Shown here in pieces: positions 1-8,787 of a stretch of 64,000 nt of DNA. This DNA is from Leucobacter chromiiresistens (GTDB taxonomy: Bacteria; Actinomycetota; Actinomycetes; Actinomycetales; Microbacteriaceae), in assembly GCF_001477055.1 (NCBI RefSeq), contig NZ_LDRK01000013.1:52653-116652 (forward strand). Reading direction: 5' to 3'. Each line of letters opens with the position of its first letter. Within the stretch, counting starts at the first letter, position 1. The position numbers and the translations under genes are program-made. The notes under the pieces are model-generated. The model worked only from the letters and a program-made list of their open reading frames with translations. It was not told where the DNA came from and did not search any database.

Positions 1-1764
1 CTCGTCGAACTCGAGGTACCCGAGATCGTGCAGCACCTTCGTGATGAACCGCGAGTAGAGGAGGTGCAGAATGGCGTGCTCGACGCCGCCCGCGTACTGG
101 TCGATCGGGCCCCACGCGTTGACGGCGGCCGGGTCGAACGCCTGCGTCGCATCGTTCGACGACAGGAATCGCAGGTAGTACCACGAGCTGTCGACGAACG
201 TGTCCATCGTGTCGGGATCGCGCGTCCAGGTGTCGCCCGTCTCGGGGTCGACCACGGTCGCCCACTCCGTCGCCGCGCCGAGCGGCGAGGCGCCCTTCGG
301 CTTGAGATCGAGGCCCTCGGAGGCCGGCAGCTCGACGGGCAGCGCGTCGGCGTCGACCGGACGCATCTCCCCGTTCTCGTGGTGCAGGATCGGGATCGGC
401 GTACCCCAGTAGCGCTGCCGCGAGATCAGCCAGTCGCGCAGCCGGTAGGTGGTGGCGGCCCGGCCGGTGCCCCGCTCCTCGAGCACTTCGACGGCGCGGG
501 CGATCGCCTCGGTCTTCGGCAATCCGTCGAGCTCGCCCGAGTTGACGAGCACGCCCTCGCCCGCCGTCGCGACGCCGCTCTCCGCGGGGTCGGGCAGGGG
601 GGCGCCGTCGGCGTCGCGCACGTCGACGACGACGCGCACCGGCAGTTCGAACTTCAGCGCGAAGTCGAGGTCGCGCTGATCGTGCGCCGGAACGGCCATG
701 ATCGCACCGTGGCCGTAGTCGGCGAGCACGTAGTCGGAGGCCCACACCGGAATCCGCTCGCCGTTCACCGGGTTCACCGCGAAGTGGTCGAGGAAGACGC
801 CGGTCTTCTCGCGATCGGCACTCTGGCGCTCGATCTCGGTCTGCTTCTGCGTGGCGGCGAGGTAGTCGCGGAACGCCGCGCGCGCCTCCTCGGAGGCGCC
901 CTCCGCGAGCTCCGCCGCGAGGTCGGAATCGGGGGCGACGACCATGAAGGTCGCGCCGTGCAGCGTGTCGGGTCGCGTGGTGAAGACCGGCACCTTCTGC
1001 TCGCGGCCCTCGATCTCGAACTCGACCTCGGCGCCGCGGGATCGGCCGATCCAGTTGCGCTGCATGTTGAGCACCTTGGCGGGCCACTGCCCTTCGAGGG
1101 CGTCGAGGTCGTCGAGCAGGCGATCCGCGTAGTCGGTGATGCGGAAGTACCACTGCGTCAGCTTCTTCTTGACGACCACGGCGCCCGAGCGCTCCGACGT
1201 GCCGTCGGCGAGCACCTGCTCGTTGGCGAGCACCGTCTGATCCACCGGATCCCAGTTGACCCAGCTGGCCTTGCGGTAGGCGAGGCCCTTCTCGTACATC
1301 TTGAGGAACAGCCATTGGTTCCACCGGTAGTACTCGGGGTCGCTCGTGTGGAGCACACGGCTCCAGTCGAACGAGGGCGCGTAGATGCGGAACGACGCCT
1401 TCTGCTGCGCGATGTTCGCGTACGTCCACTCGCGCGGGTCGACGCCGCGCTTGATCGCGGCGTTCTCCGCCGGCAGCCCGAACGAGTCCCACCCGATCGG
1501 GTGCAGCACGTCGTACCCCTGGCCGCGCCAGTACCGCGCGAGCACGTCGCCGAAGCAGAACGCCTCCGCGTGGCCCATGTGCAGGTCGCCGGAGGGGTAG
1601 GGGAACATGTCGAGCACGTACTTCTTGGGACGCTCGCCCGACTGCGCCGCCGCCCCCGCGGTGTCGACCTCGAACGGCTTCAGCTCATCCCAGACGGGGA
1701 GCCAGCGATCCTGAATCGCCTGGAAGTCGTAGCCCTCGGCGTCGCGCCCCTGCTGCTCGGTCAC
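1..1764 (-). CDS. leuS: Leucyl-tRNA synthetase, partial (N-terminal 588 codons)
   Basis: Class I aminoacyl-tRNA synthetase that charges tRNA-Leu with leucine in the cytoplasm. The reading frame runs off the left edge, so about the last third is missing, including the KMSKS loop and anticodon-binding domain. Visible signs are the Rossmann-fold HIGH-type motif HMGH at about residues 62-65 after MFPYPSGD, the [17 protein letters not shown] segment, and the CP1 editing domain with [13 protein letters not shown]. The start chosen is GTG at 1764; the nearby ATG is out of frame. A TATTCT hexamer (complement of 1820-1825) could be its -10 element, giving a leader of about 50 nt that holds a perfect 12-bp palindrome at 1779-1790. 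The identification is certain; only the promoter is tentative. Confidence 0.97.
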   Translation of the reverse strand, partial: MTEQQGRDAEGYDFQAIQDRWLPVWDELKPFEVDTAGAAAQSGERPKKYVLDMFPYPSGDLHMGHAEAFCFGDVLARYWRGQGYDVLHPIGWDSFGLPAENAAIKRGVDPREWTYANIAQQKASFRIYAPSFDWSRVLHTSDPEYYRWNQWLFLKMYEKGLAYRKASWVNWDPVDQTVLANEQVLADGTSERSGAVVVKKKLTQWYFRITDYADRLLDDLDALEGQWPAKVLNMQRNWIGRSRGAEVEFEIEGREQKVPVFTTRPDTLHGATFMVVAPDSDLAAELAEGASEEARAAFRDYLAATQKQTEIERQSADREKTGVFLDHFAVNPVNGERIPVWASDYVLADYGHGAIMAVPAHDQRDLDFALKFELPVRVVVDVRDADGAPLPDPAESGVATAGEGVLVNSGELDGLPKTEAIARAVEVLEERGTGRAATTYRLRDWLISRQRYWGTPIPILHHENGEMRPVDADALPVELPASEGLDLKPKGASPLGAATEWATVVDPETGDTWTRDPDTMDTFVDSSWYYLRFLSSNDATQAFDPAAVNAWGPIDQYAGGVEHAILHLLYSRFITKVLHDLGYLEFDE

Positions 1765-1778
1765 ACATACCTCGATCT

Positions 1779-1790
1779 CGATTCGAATCG
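1779..1790. promoter_or_regulatory. Perfect 12-bp palindrome in the leuS leader
   Basis: CGATTCGAATCG reads identically on both strands and lies between the inferred leuS start of transcription (about 1813) and the GTG start. It could be a protein-binding site or part of a weak hairpin. There is no further support for function. Confidence 0.3.
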
Positions 1791-1819
1791 CCCGCATTCG
1801 CGAGCGCACACTTCCGACC

Positions 1820-1825
1820 AGAATA
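1820..1825 (-). promoter_or_regulatory. Candidate -10 element of leuS
   Basis: The complement reads TATTCT, close to the TANNNT actinobacterial -10. It lies 55 nt upstream of the leuS GTG and after the 3' end of pabB. No convincing -35 was seen. Confidence 0.4.
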
Positions 1826-1855
1826 CCGGGTTCGCGGGCGGCGGATGCCGACGAC

Positions 1856-3331
1856 TCAGCGCGCTGCGGAGCGCAGCGCCTCGAGCAGCGCCGCGGCCTT
1901 CACGTGCTTCTCCGAGACCTCGGACGCCGCGATCGAATCGATCGTGATGCCGCCACCGGCCGCGGCCAGGGCGGCCGGGCGACGACCGCGGTGCAGCTCC
2001 ACCGTGCGGATGGTCATCGCCAGCTCGGCGTCACCCCCGCGATCGATCCATCCGAAGCACCCCGAGTAGAACCCGCGCGGCCCGCCCTCGATGCGCTGCA
2101 GCAGCTCCACGGCTCGGCGCTTCGGAGCGCCGGTCATGGACCCGCCGGGGAACGCGGCCGCGATCGCGTCCCAGACCCCCGAGCCGGGCACGAGCGCGCC
2201 CGATACGGAGCTGACGAGCTGCAGCACGTGCGGGTGCGCCTCCACCTCGAGGAACCGATCCACGCGCACGGACCCCGGCTCGCACACCCGGCTGAGATCG
2301 TTGCGCATCAGATCGACGATCATGAGATTCTCGGCACGCTCCTTCGGATCGGCGGCGAGCTGCGCGGCGAGCTCCCGGTCGGCCCGGTCGGAGCCGCCCC
2401 GCCTGCGGGTGCCCTTGATCGGATGCGTCGCGACGCGACGACCCCGCACGGAGAGGAAGCGCTCGGGGCTCGCACTCACGAGCACGTGAGAGCCGACATC
2501 GACGATGCCGCCCCGCATCGGCGGCCCGGCCGCCCGCAGCCGCTCGTAGACCTCGACCGGGTCGTAGGCACCCGGCACCTCGGCGGAGTCGGTGAGGCAC
2601 AGCACGTACGCCTCGCCCGCGCGGATCGCCGCCCGGCACTGCTCGACCGCCTCGGCGTACTCCGCGTCGCTGCGGCGCCAGCGGGGCGCGTCGCCGTCGT
2701 CATGGCGCGACGGGCCCGATACGGTCTCGGCGGCGCCCCCGGAACGCGATGCAGCCGGCACGGTCTCCGCGGCTCCTCCGGCCGCGACGGGCCGCAGCAG
2801 CCGACCGTGCCGATCGAGCCACTCGTCGATCGCTCTCCCGTTCGGCCCGCGCAGCTCGACCGTGCTCGCGTCGTGATCGACGGCTACCACCACCTCGCAC
2901 CGCAGCGCGACGGCGACGGGCGCGACGACATCGGGCGGGACGGCCGCGCGCGCGGGAGCGGGCGGGACGCCGAGGAGGGCCGATCCGAACTCGTAGGCGA
3001 GCGCGATCACCCACCCTCCGCCGAAGCCGCGCCGCGACAGGGAGGCGCCCCCTGCAGCTCGGAGCGTGTCGTCCGCGGCGACGGCGCCCGTCTCGCCGCG
3101 CATCCGCTCCAGGAACGCGTGCTCCTCGCCGGGGGCGGCGCGTCGCACCTCGCTCGCGATCCCGAGGATCGAGACGCGCGCCTCCCCCGCCTCGGCGCCG
3201 CGGCCGTCCCACCAGAACCAGGGGGCGCCCTCGGCGGAGAGCCGTCGGGCGAGTCCGGCAGCGTCGATCTCCGCGCCGAGGCCGGGCGACGGCAGGGGGC
3301 GCGTCACGAGCGGAGGCATCGGTTCGGACAT
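1856..3331 (-). CDS. pabB: Aminodeoxychorismate synthase component I (PabB)
   Basis: Converts chorismate to 4-amino-4-deoxychorismate, the first step from chorismate to p-aminobenzoate and folate. The 491-residue protein has the chorismate-binding domain in its C-terminal half: PIKGT at about 304-308 (TrpE proteins have PIAGT here), [19 protein letters not shown] at about 330-348, [11 protein letters not shown] at about 394-404 and GGGITIDS at about 459-466. The ATG at 3331 is preferred because a TACGCT hexamer sits exactly 6 nt upstream. It is divergent from pabC with a 34-bp gap. No glutaminase subunit (PabA) is encoded nearby. The linker before the catalytic domain carries a near-duplicate GGAAETV segment. 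Confidence 0.93.
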   Translation of the reverse strand: MSEPMPPLVTRPLPSPGLGAEIDAAGLARRLSAEGAPWFWWDGRGAEAGEARVSILGIASEVRRAAPGEEHAFLERMRGETGAVAADDTLRAAGGASLSRRGFGGGWVIALAYEFGSALLGVPPAPARAAVPPDVVAPVAVALRCEVVVAVDHDASTVELRGPNGRAIDEWLDRHGRLLRPVAAGGAAETVPAASRSGGAAETVSGPSRHDDGDAPRWRRSDAEYAEAVEQCRAAIRAGEAYVLCLTDSAEVPGAYDPVEVYERLRAAGPPMRGGIVDVGSHVLVSASPERFLSVRGRRVATHPIKGTRRRGGSDRADRELAAQLAADPKERAENLMIVDLMRNDLSRVCEPGSVRVDRFLEVEAHPHVLQLVSSVSGALVPGSGVWDAIAAAFPGGSMTGAPKRRAVELLQRIEGGPRGFYSGCFGWIDRGGDAELAMTIRTVELHRGRRPAALAAAGGGITIDSIAASEVSEKHVKAAALLEALRSAAR

Positions 3332-3337
3332 CGTCTC

Positions 3338-3343
3338 AGCGTA
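3338..3343 (-). promoter_or_regulatory. -10 element of pabB (leaderless type)
   Basis: The complement reads TACGCT and is followed by 6 nt and then the ATG of pabB. That spacing puts the first transcribed base at or next to the start codon. No Shine-Dalgarno sequence is present. Confidence 0.7.
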
Positions 3344-3353
3344 CTGCCGGTGA

Positions 3354-3359
3354 TACGCT
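3354..3359 (+). promoter_or_regulatory. -10 element of pabC (leaderless type)
   Basis: TACGCT is followed by 6 nt and the ATG at 3366. It is the mirror image of the pabB hexamer at 3338-3343, so the two divergent genes share one compact 34-bp promoter region. Confidence 0.7.
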
Positions 3360-3365
3360 CGCGGC

Positions 3366-4235
3366 ATGCATCAGGCGGACGCGGCACGAGCGGCGCGCCC
3401 CGCGGAGCGCGAGGCGGCGGAGGCGATGCCTGAGGCGGTCGCGCGCGGTGGGACGCGCAGGCTGCTCGCGGCCGACTCGTTCCGGGTGCGCGCTCGGGCC
3501 GGCGGCGTCGCCGTGCGGGGCTTCTCGCTCCACCTCGAACGCTTCTCCCGAGCCGCCGGAGAGGCTTGGCGCGAGTGCTTCGAGCCGCAGGAGGCCGGGA
3601 CCGGCGCGAACGCCGCGAGCCCGGAGCAGCACATTTCGGCGTTCCTCTCTGAGGCGGCCGATCGCCTCGCCTCCGGCGGCGAGGGCTTCCCCCGCCTCGA
3701 GCTCTGGGCGCCGAGCCCCGAGAGCCGCGGGGAGGCTCCGGAGCTGGAGCTCGCCCTCCGTCCGCTTCCGTCCATCGGCGACTCGATCGCGCTGCGGTCG
3801 GCGCCTCGCGGCGCCCGGCCGCTGGCGCACCGGAAGGGGCCGAACATCGAGGCGTATCGCGCCCTGAACCGGGAACTCGGAGCAGAGCCGCTGCTGCTCG
3901 ACGCCGGGGGCCGGGTACTCGAAGGGGCGACCACGAGCCTGATCTGGTGGGATCCCGTCTCCCACCTCGGCGCGGTATCGGCGCTGAGCCGCCGCGTGCC
4001 GTCGGTCACGGAGGCGCTGCTGCGCGAGGCCGCCCGGTTCGCACCTCGAATCGCGACCGCCGAGCAGCTGGCCGAATGCGAGGTGTGGGCGGTGAACGCG
4101 CTGCACGGCATCCGATGGGTCAGCCGCATCGACGACGTGCGCTGCGCGCCGCCCGACGTTCAGCGGCTCACCCGGTTCCGCGAGATGCTCGACCGCCGCT
4201 GGGAGGCGGTCACAGCTCCACGAGCCGTGTGCTGA
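3366..4235 (+). CDS. pabC: Aminodeoxychorismate lyase-like class IV aminotransferase
   Basis: PLP-dependent fold-type IV enzyme expected to release pyruvate from aminodeoxychorismate to give p-aminobenzoate. Evidence is the class IV pattern: a candidate PLP lysine in HRKGPNIEAYR (about residue 157), LEGATTSLIWW (about 185-195), and a C-terminal NALHGIRWV segment. At 289 residues it has the normal length. The pairing with pabB supports PabC over a branched-chain or D-amino acid aminotransferase. The ATG at 3366 fits a leaderless promoter. Its 3' end overlaps the convergent cydC by 26 bp, so there is no room for a separate terminator. Confidence 0.85.
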   Translation: MHQADAARAARPAEREAAEAMPEAVARGGTRRLLAADSFRVRARAGGVAVRGFSLHLERFSRAAGEAWRECFEPQEAGTGANAASPEQHISAFLSEAADRLASGGEGFPRLELWAPSPESRGEAPELELALRPLPSIGDSIALRSAPRGARPLAHRKGPNIEAYRALNRELGAEPLLLDAGGRVLEGATTSLIWWDPVSHLGAVSALSRRVPSVTEALLREAARFAPRIATAEQLAECEVWAVNALHGIRWVSRIDDVRCAPPDVQRLTRFREMLDRRWEAVTAPRAVC

Positions 4236-5931
4236 TCCCCTCGGGCAGCTCGGTGTGCGTGATGAGCACGACGGCCCGGTCGTCGGGCACCGCCCCGAGC
4301 AGGTCGAGCACGAGGCGATCCGCGAGCTCGCGGTCGACTCCCGCGGTCGGCTCGTCGAGCACGACGACCGGGAAGTCGGCGAGGATCGCCCGCGCGAGCG
4401 CGATGCGCTGCGCCTGGCCGCCCGAGATCCAGGCGCCGTCCGCCCCGAGACGAGCGTCGAGCCCGCCGCGTTCGAGCGCCCAGTCGGCGAGTCCGACGCG
4501 GTCGAGCACCTCCCAGAGGTCGTCGTCGCTCGCCGTGCCGCGCGCGTCGCTGTCTCGGGCGAACTTCAGGTTCTGGCGCAGATCGGAGTCGAAGAGGTAC
4601 GGCCGCTGCTCGCAGAGCCCCACGACCTCGCGCACGGCATCCGGGTGCATCGCGCGCGCATCGACGCCGCGCAGCCGGTATTCGCCGCGCGATTCGAGGA
4701 AGCGGACGAGGGCGAGGGCGAGGGTGCTCTTCCCGGCGCCGCTCGCGCCGCGCACGACGAGGGTGTCACCAGGAGCCAGGGCGAAGTCGACGCCGCTGAT
4801 GGCGTCGCGCTCCGCACCCGGATAGCGGGCGGCGAGGCCGCGCACCTCGAGTAGCGGAGCTCCCGGCGACGGGGCGGATGCGAAGGCGAGAGCGGACGGC
4901 GACGCACCCTCGCGGCCCGCATCGCCGACGAGCTCGGCGGGCAGCTCGCCCTCGGTCAGCTCTGCGACGCGATCGGCACTCGCCTCCACGCCCCGCCTCG
5001 CGGCGAGCGCGGCGGGCACCTGCGCGAAGACCTCGAACACCGCCGCGGGCACCACCGCCGCCGCTGCGAAGAGCGGCGCCGACAGCCCGTCCCCGAGACT
5101 CGGGATCATCACGAGGATCGCGAGCAGGGAGGCGGCTCCGGCGGCGCAGCCCAGCACCGCCGCGGTGAGGCCCGCAGAGCGCGCGCGCCGCAGCTGCAGG
5201 GACGCGAGCCGGCGCTCGGCGACGGCGATCCGGTCGCGCTGCATCTCGATCGCGCCGAAGGCCGCCAGCACCTCGCCCGCGGCGAACCGTTCGAGCAGCG
5301 CGTCGACCACGGCCGCCCGCGCCGCGCTCACCTCGCGGTCCTGCGCGCCCGAGATGCGGCGGGAGAGCACGATCGCCGCCCCGCCGCCGAGCGCCAGCGC
5401 GCCGAGCAGCACGAGCGCGGCGGGCACCGAGATCAACGCGACGACGACGACGCTCAGCGCGGTGACGATGCCGCTCACGAGCAGCGGCTGGCGCACGCGG
5501 AGCGCCTCGTCCTGCAGCTGGTCGACGTCGTCGACGAATGCGGCGAGCACCTCGCCGCGGCGATGCGATTCGAGTGCACCCGGTACGCGCGGCACGAGCG
5601 CCGCGAAGGTGCGCGAGCGCAGCACCGCGAGTTGGGCGAGCGCCGCGTCGTGGCTTGCGAGCCGCTCCGCGTAGCGGAAGGCCGCGCGCCCGATCGCGAG
5701 GGCGCGCACGCCCACGATCGCGAACGTGAGGTGGAGGATCGGCGGCTGCTCTCCGGCCCGCACGATGAGCCACATGCTCAGGCCGAGCAGACCCACGATG
5801 CTGGCGTCGGCGAGCACGCCGAGCGCGATGCCCGGCATGCGGCGGGCTCGGCTCGGGAGGGCCCGTGCGAGCACCGCGCTCCGATGCCGCGCCCGCTGCT
5901 CCCGGTCGGCCAACGCGCCCGTGCGGGTCAT
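4210..5931 (-). CDS. cydC: Thiol reductant ABC exporter subunit CydC
   Basis: One half of the CydDC heterodimeric ABC exporter, which moves cysteine and glutathione-type thiols out of the cytoplasm and is needed for cytochrome bd assembly. The 573-residue protein has an N-terminal six-helix membrane domain (about 30-330) and an ATPase domain with Walker A GASGAGKST (about 395-403), signature ISGGQAQR (about 502-509) and Walker B VVVLDEP (about 522-528). The ATG at 5931 overlaps the cydD stop codon as ATGA, which indicates translational coupling. A longer upstream reading frame exists but would lie inside cydD. Confidence 0.95.
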   Translation of the reverse strand: MTRTGALADREQRARHRSAVLARALPSRARRMPGIALGVLADASIVGLLGLSMWLIVRAGEQPPILHLTFAIVGVRALAIGRAAFRYAERLASHDAALAQLAVLRSRTFAALVPRVPGALESHRRGEVLAAFVDDVDQLQDEALRVRQPLLVSGIVTALSVVVVALISVPAALVLLGALALGGGAAIVLSRRISGAQDREVSAARAAVVDALLERFAAGEVLAAFGAIEMQRDRIAVAERRLASLQLRRARSAGLTAAVLGCAAGAASLLAILVMIPSLGDGLSAPLFAAAAVVPAAVFEVFAQVPAALAARRGVEASADRVAELTEGELPAELVGDAGREGASPSALAFASAPSPGAPLLEVRGLAARYPGAERDAISGVDFALAPGDTLVVRGASGAGKSTLALALVRFLESRGEYRLRGVDARAMHPDAVREVVGLCEQRPYLFDSDLRQNLKFARDSDARGTASDDDLWEVLDRVGLADWALERGGLDARLGADGAWISGGQAQRIALARAILADFPVVVLDEPTAGVDRELADRLVLDLLGAVPDDRAVVLITHTELPEGISTRLVEL

Positions 5932-7643
5932 GCGCCCACCCCCGCGGTGGTCGGTTCGGGGCGCGCCGCCACGACGCGCACCACCCGATCGGCGGCGCGA
6001 TGCACGGCCTCCCGGTGGCTCACCACGAGCACCGCTCGCCCGGCGTCGGCCTCGCGGCGGAGCGCCGCGCAGACGACGGCCTCGCTCTCCGCGTCGAGGG
6101 CGGAGGTCGGCTCGTCGAGCACCAGCACCGCGCAGTCGAGGTTCCACGCCCGGTAGAGCGCCCGCGCGACGGCGATGCGCTGCGCCTGCCCTCCCGAGAC
6201 CCCGGCGCCCGCGACGCCCAGCTCCGCGGCGCCGTCGAGGTGCTGGAGACCGACGGCGTCGAGCGCGCGACGCACGAGCCCGCCATTGGGCGCGTCGTCT
6301 CCGAGAGCGACGTTGGCGGAGATGCTGCCGTGCAGCAGTCCCGGTCTCTGGCCGGCCCAGGAGATGGGTTCGGGCGCGACGATGCGGCCTCGAATGGGCG
6401 CGACGAAGCCGAGCAGGGCCGCGACGAGCGTGGATTTGCCCGCTCCCGATGGACCGGCCATCGCGACGAGTTCGCCGCGATCCACCGCGAATGACGTGGG
6501 TCCGACGACGCGGCGCCCGCTGCGGGCGACGCTCACCTCGTCGAACCGGAGAACCGATTGCGCCGCAGGGGCCGTTGCGCCGGCCGCTGCTCCGCTCTCG
6601 AGCTCCGTCCGCCGCGACGTGCTCGCGGCACCGCGCAGCTCATCCTCGGACTCGATGATCGCGAAGACCCGTCCGGCGGCCGCGAGCCCCTCCGTCGACG
6701 CGTGGAATGCGGCGCCGACCTGCCGGATCGGCACGAAGGTCTCCGGGAGCAGCAGCAGCACGAAGAGCCCGAGCCCGAGGGGGAACTCGCCGCTCACGAG
6801 CCGCGTGCCGACGGTCACCGCCACGAGCGCGATCGAGAACGTGCCGGCCAGATCGAGCACGAACCCCGAGAGGAACGTGACGCGCAGCACGCTCATCGTG
6901 CGCGAGCGGTACTCCTCGGTCTCGCGCGAGATGCGGGCGATCTGCCGGTCCTGCCGGCCGAAGATGCGGAGGGTCGCGAGCCCGCCCACGACATCGAGGA
7001 ACGATGACGAGAGCCGCTGCAGCTGGCTCCACTGCCGATCCTGCACGGCCTGCGTGGCGAGACCGATGAGGATCATGAAGACGGGAATGATCGGGAACAC
7101 CACGATCACGATGAGCCCGCTCAGCGGATCGGCGAGCAGCACCGCGAGCACGAGGATGGGCGTTGCGACGCCCGTGAGCAGCAGCTGCGGGATGTAGCCG
7201 GAGAAGTACCCGTCGAGCGCGTCGAGCCCGCGACCGAGCGACGTGGCCAGCTCAGCGTCTCCGGGGCCGGAGTCGCGCTGCGGCGAGCGGGCATCGAGTG
7301 CGTCGAGCGCGGCGGATCGCAGCTGCGCCTTCACGCGGACCGCACCGCGCGCGGCGACGACGTCCATCCCCCAGCCGGCGAGCGAGCGCACGAGCACGGC
7401 GGCGAGGGCGCCCAGGAGGAGCCAGGTGAGCTGCGCCGCGCCGTACGCGCCCTCGTCGATGCGCCCCCGCACCCCGGGGATGCCGTCCATCACGGGGAGC
7501 GCGAGCGCGGTGATGGCGTTCGCGAGGCACCAGGACCAGGCGAGCACCGCGCAGGTGCGCAGCAGCCCGAGCCCGGCGCCGATCAGCAGCACGCCCCGCG
7601 CGGCGCGCGCATAGCGGAGCAGTCTCGGGTCGAAGGGTTTCAC
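5928..7643 (-). CDS. cydD: Thiol reductant ABC exporter subunit CydD
   Basis: Partner of CydC in the heterodimeric thiol exporter required for the periplasmic side of cytochrome bd maturation. The 571 residues contain a type I exporter membrane domain (about 15-310) and an ATPase with GPSGAGKST (about 397-405), VSGGQAQR (about 482-489) and VLVLDEP (about 506-512). The GTG start at 7643 has an AGGA ribosome site a few bases upstream. It is separated from cydB by 106 bp holding a hairpin and a candidate -10 element, so cydDC is probably its own transcription unit. Confidence 0.95.
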   Translation of the reverse strand: MKPFDPRLLRYARAARGVLLIGAGLGLLRTCAVLAWSWCLANAITALALPVMDGIPGVRGRIDEGAYGAAQLTWLLLGALAAVLVRSLAGWGMDVVAARGAVRVKAQLRSAALDALDARSPQRDSGPGDAELATSLGRGLDALDGYFSGYIPQLLLTGVATPILVLAVLLADPLSGLIVIVVFPIIPVFMILIGLATQAVQDRQWSQLQRLSSSFLDVVGGLATLRIFGRQDRQIARISRETEEYRSRTMSVLRVTFLSGFVLDLAGTFSIALVAVTVGTRLVSGEFPLGLGLFVLLLLPETFVPIRQVGAAFHASTEGLAAAGRVFAIIESEDELRGAASTSRRTELESGAAAGATAPAAQSVLRFDEVSVARSGRRVVGPTSFAVDRGELVAMAGPSGAGKSTLVAALLGFVAPIRGRIVAPEPISWAGQRPGLLHGSISANVALGDDAPNGGLVRRALDAVGLQHLDGAAELGVAGAGVSGGQAQRIAVARALYRAWNLDCAVLVLDEPTSALDAESEAVVCAALRREADAGRAVLVVSHREAVHRAADRVVRVVAARPEPTTAGVGA

Positions 7644-7691
7644 GAGGTTCCTGAGGGTCGGTGGGCGGCGGGCGTCTCCTCCGCCCGAGGC

Positions 7692-7697
7692 AGTCTA
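7692..7697 (-). promoter_or_regulatory. Candidate -10 element of cydDC
   Basis: The complement reads TAGACT, 48 nt upstream of the cydD GTG and downstream (on the minus strand) of the hairpin at 7703-7735. This would give a short leader carrying the AGGA ribosome site. Confidence 0.5.
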
Positions 7698-7702
7698 CGG
7701 GA

Positions 7703-7735
7703 GCCCGGGGCTTCACATCAGATGAAACCCCGGGC
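7703..7735 (-). terminator. Hairpin between cydB and cydD
   Basis: GCCCGGGG (7703-7710) pairs with CCCCGGGC (7728-7735). After one C-A mismatch, TTCA pairs with TGAA around a 7-nt loop. The hairpin lies just past the cydB stop and is a likely partial or full terminator. No U-tract follows. Confidence 0.6.
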
Positions 7736-7749
7736 CGCGCGGAGCGGGC

Positions 7750-8778
7750 CTAGTGCGCGCCCACGGGAATCGCGTCCCGTGTGAGGCGCCTCCGGAACAC
7801 CCAGTACGTCCAGGCCTGATAGGCGAGCACGAGCGGCAGCGTGAAGACGGCGACCCACGTCATGAGTTCGAGCGTCTTCTCGGAGCTCGCCGCACCCGCC
7901 ACCGACATCGAGTACGAGGGGTCGATGCTCGACGGCATGAGGTTCGGGAACATCGCCATGAAGATCGCCAGCAGCGCGAACGCGATCGCGATGGCGTTGC
8001 CGGTGAAGGCCCAGCCCTCGCGGCCGAGGACGTTCGCCACCCAGGCGACGATGAGCGCGACGGCGGCCACCGCCGAGCAGAGCACCACAACCCAGAGCGT
8101 GGGGCTGGTCGTGTGCTGCATGATCGTCCACCCGAGGAAGACCGCGCCCGCGAGGATGGCGACTGCGCCGACCTTCTTGGCGAGGTCGCGAGCGCGCTCG
8201 CGCATGTCGCCCGCGGTCTTCAGCGAGATGAACACGAGGCCGTGCGTGCAGGTGATGAGCAGCATCGTGATCCCGCCCAGCAATCCGTAGGGGTTGAGCA
8301 GCGTGAGGAGCGTGCCCTGGTAGATCCAGCCGCCGTTCTCCATGGGCTCGATCGGCAGCCCCTGGGCGAGGTTCGCGAACGCGACGCCCCAGAGCAGGGG
8401 CGGCACGACCGATCCCCAGAAGATGAAGTGGTCGAACCAGCGGGTCCAGGCGCGCCCCTTCCCCTGATGCCGGTACTCGAAGGAGACGCCGCGCAGGATG
8501 AGCGCGACGAGGATCACGAGGAGCGCGAGGTAGAAGCCCGAGAACATCGTCGCGTACCACTCGGGGAAGGCCGCGAAGAGCGAGGCGCCGGCGACGATCA
8601 GCCAGGTCTCGTTCAGGTCCCAGACGGGCCCGATGGTGTTGATGATGAGGCGGCGATCCGTGTTGTCGCGGCCGAGGAACGGCAGTGCCATGCCGACGCC
8701 GAAGTCGAATCCGTCGAGCACGAAGTAGCCGATGAGCATGGCCCCGACGATGAAGAACCAGAGTGTGGTGAGTTCCAT
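7750..8778 (-). CDS. cydB: Cytochrome bd ubiquinol oxidase subunit II (CydB)
   Basis: Membrane subunit of the high-affinity terminal quinol oxidase. The 342-residue protein starts with the diagnostic CydB segment ending GYFVLDGFDFGVGMALPFL, followed by IGPVWDLNETWLI, and has about nine membrane helices. It starts 9 bp after the cydA stop, so the two subunits are co-translated. Length and sequence are normal for the actinobacterial family. Confidence 0.97.
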   Translation of the reverse strand: MELTTLWFFIVGAMLIGYFVLDGFDFGVGMALPFLGRDNTDRRLIINTIGPVWDLNETWLIVAGASLFAAFPEWYATMFSGFYLALLVILVALILRGVSFEYRHQGKGRAWTRWFDHFIFWGSVVPPLLWGVAFANLAQGLPIEPMENGGWIYQGTLLTLLNPYGLLGGITMLLITCTHGLVFISLKTAGDMRERARDLAKKVGAVAILAGAVFLGWTIMQHTTSPTLWVVVLCSAVAAVALIVAWVANVLGREGWAFTGNAIAIAFALLAIFMAMFPNLMPSSIDPSYSMSVAGAASSEKTLELMTWVAVFTLPLVLAYQAWTYWVFRRRLTRDAIPVGAH

Positions 8779-8787
8779 GTCCGTCTC

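Noticed and set aside
1765..1855. T-box leader for leuS
   Set aside because: The inferred leader is only about 50 nt and lacks the T-box sequence and specifier stem.
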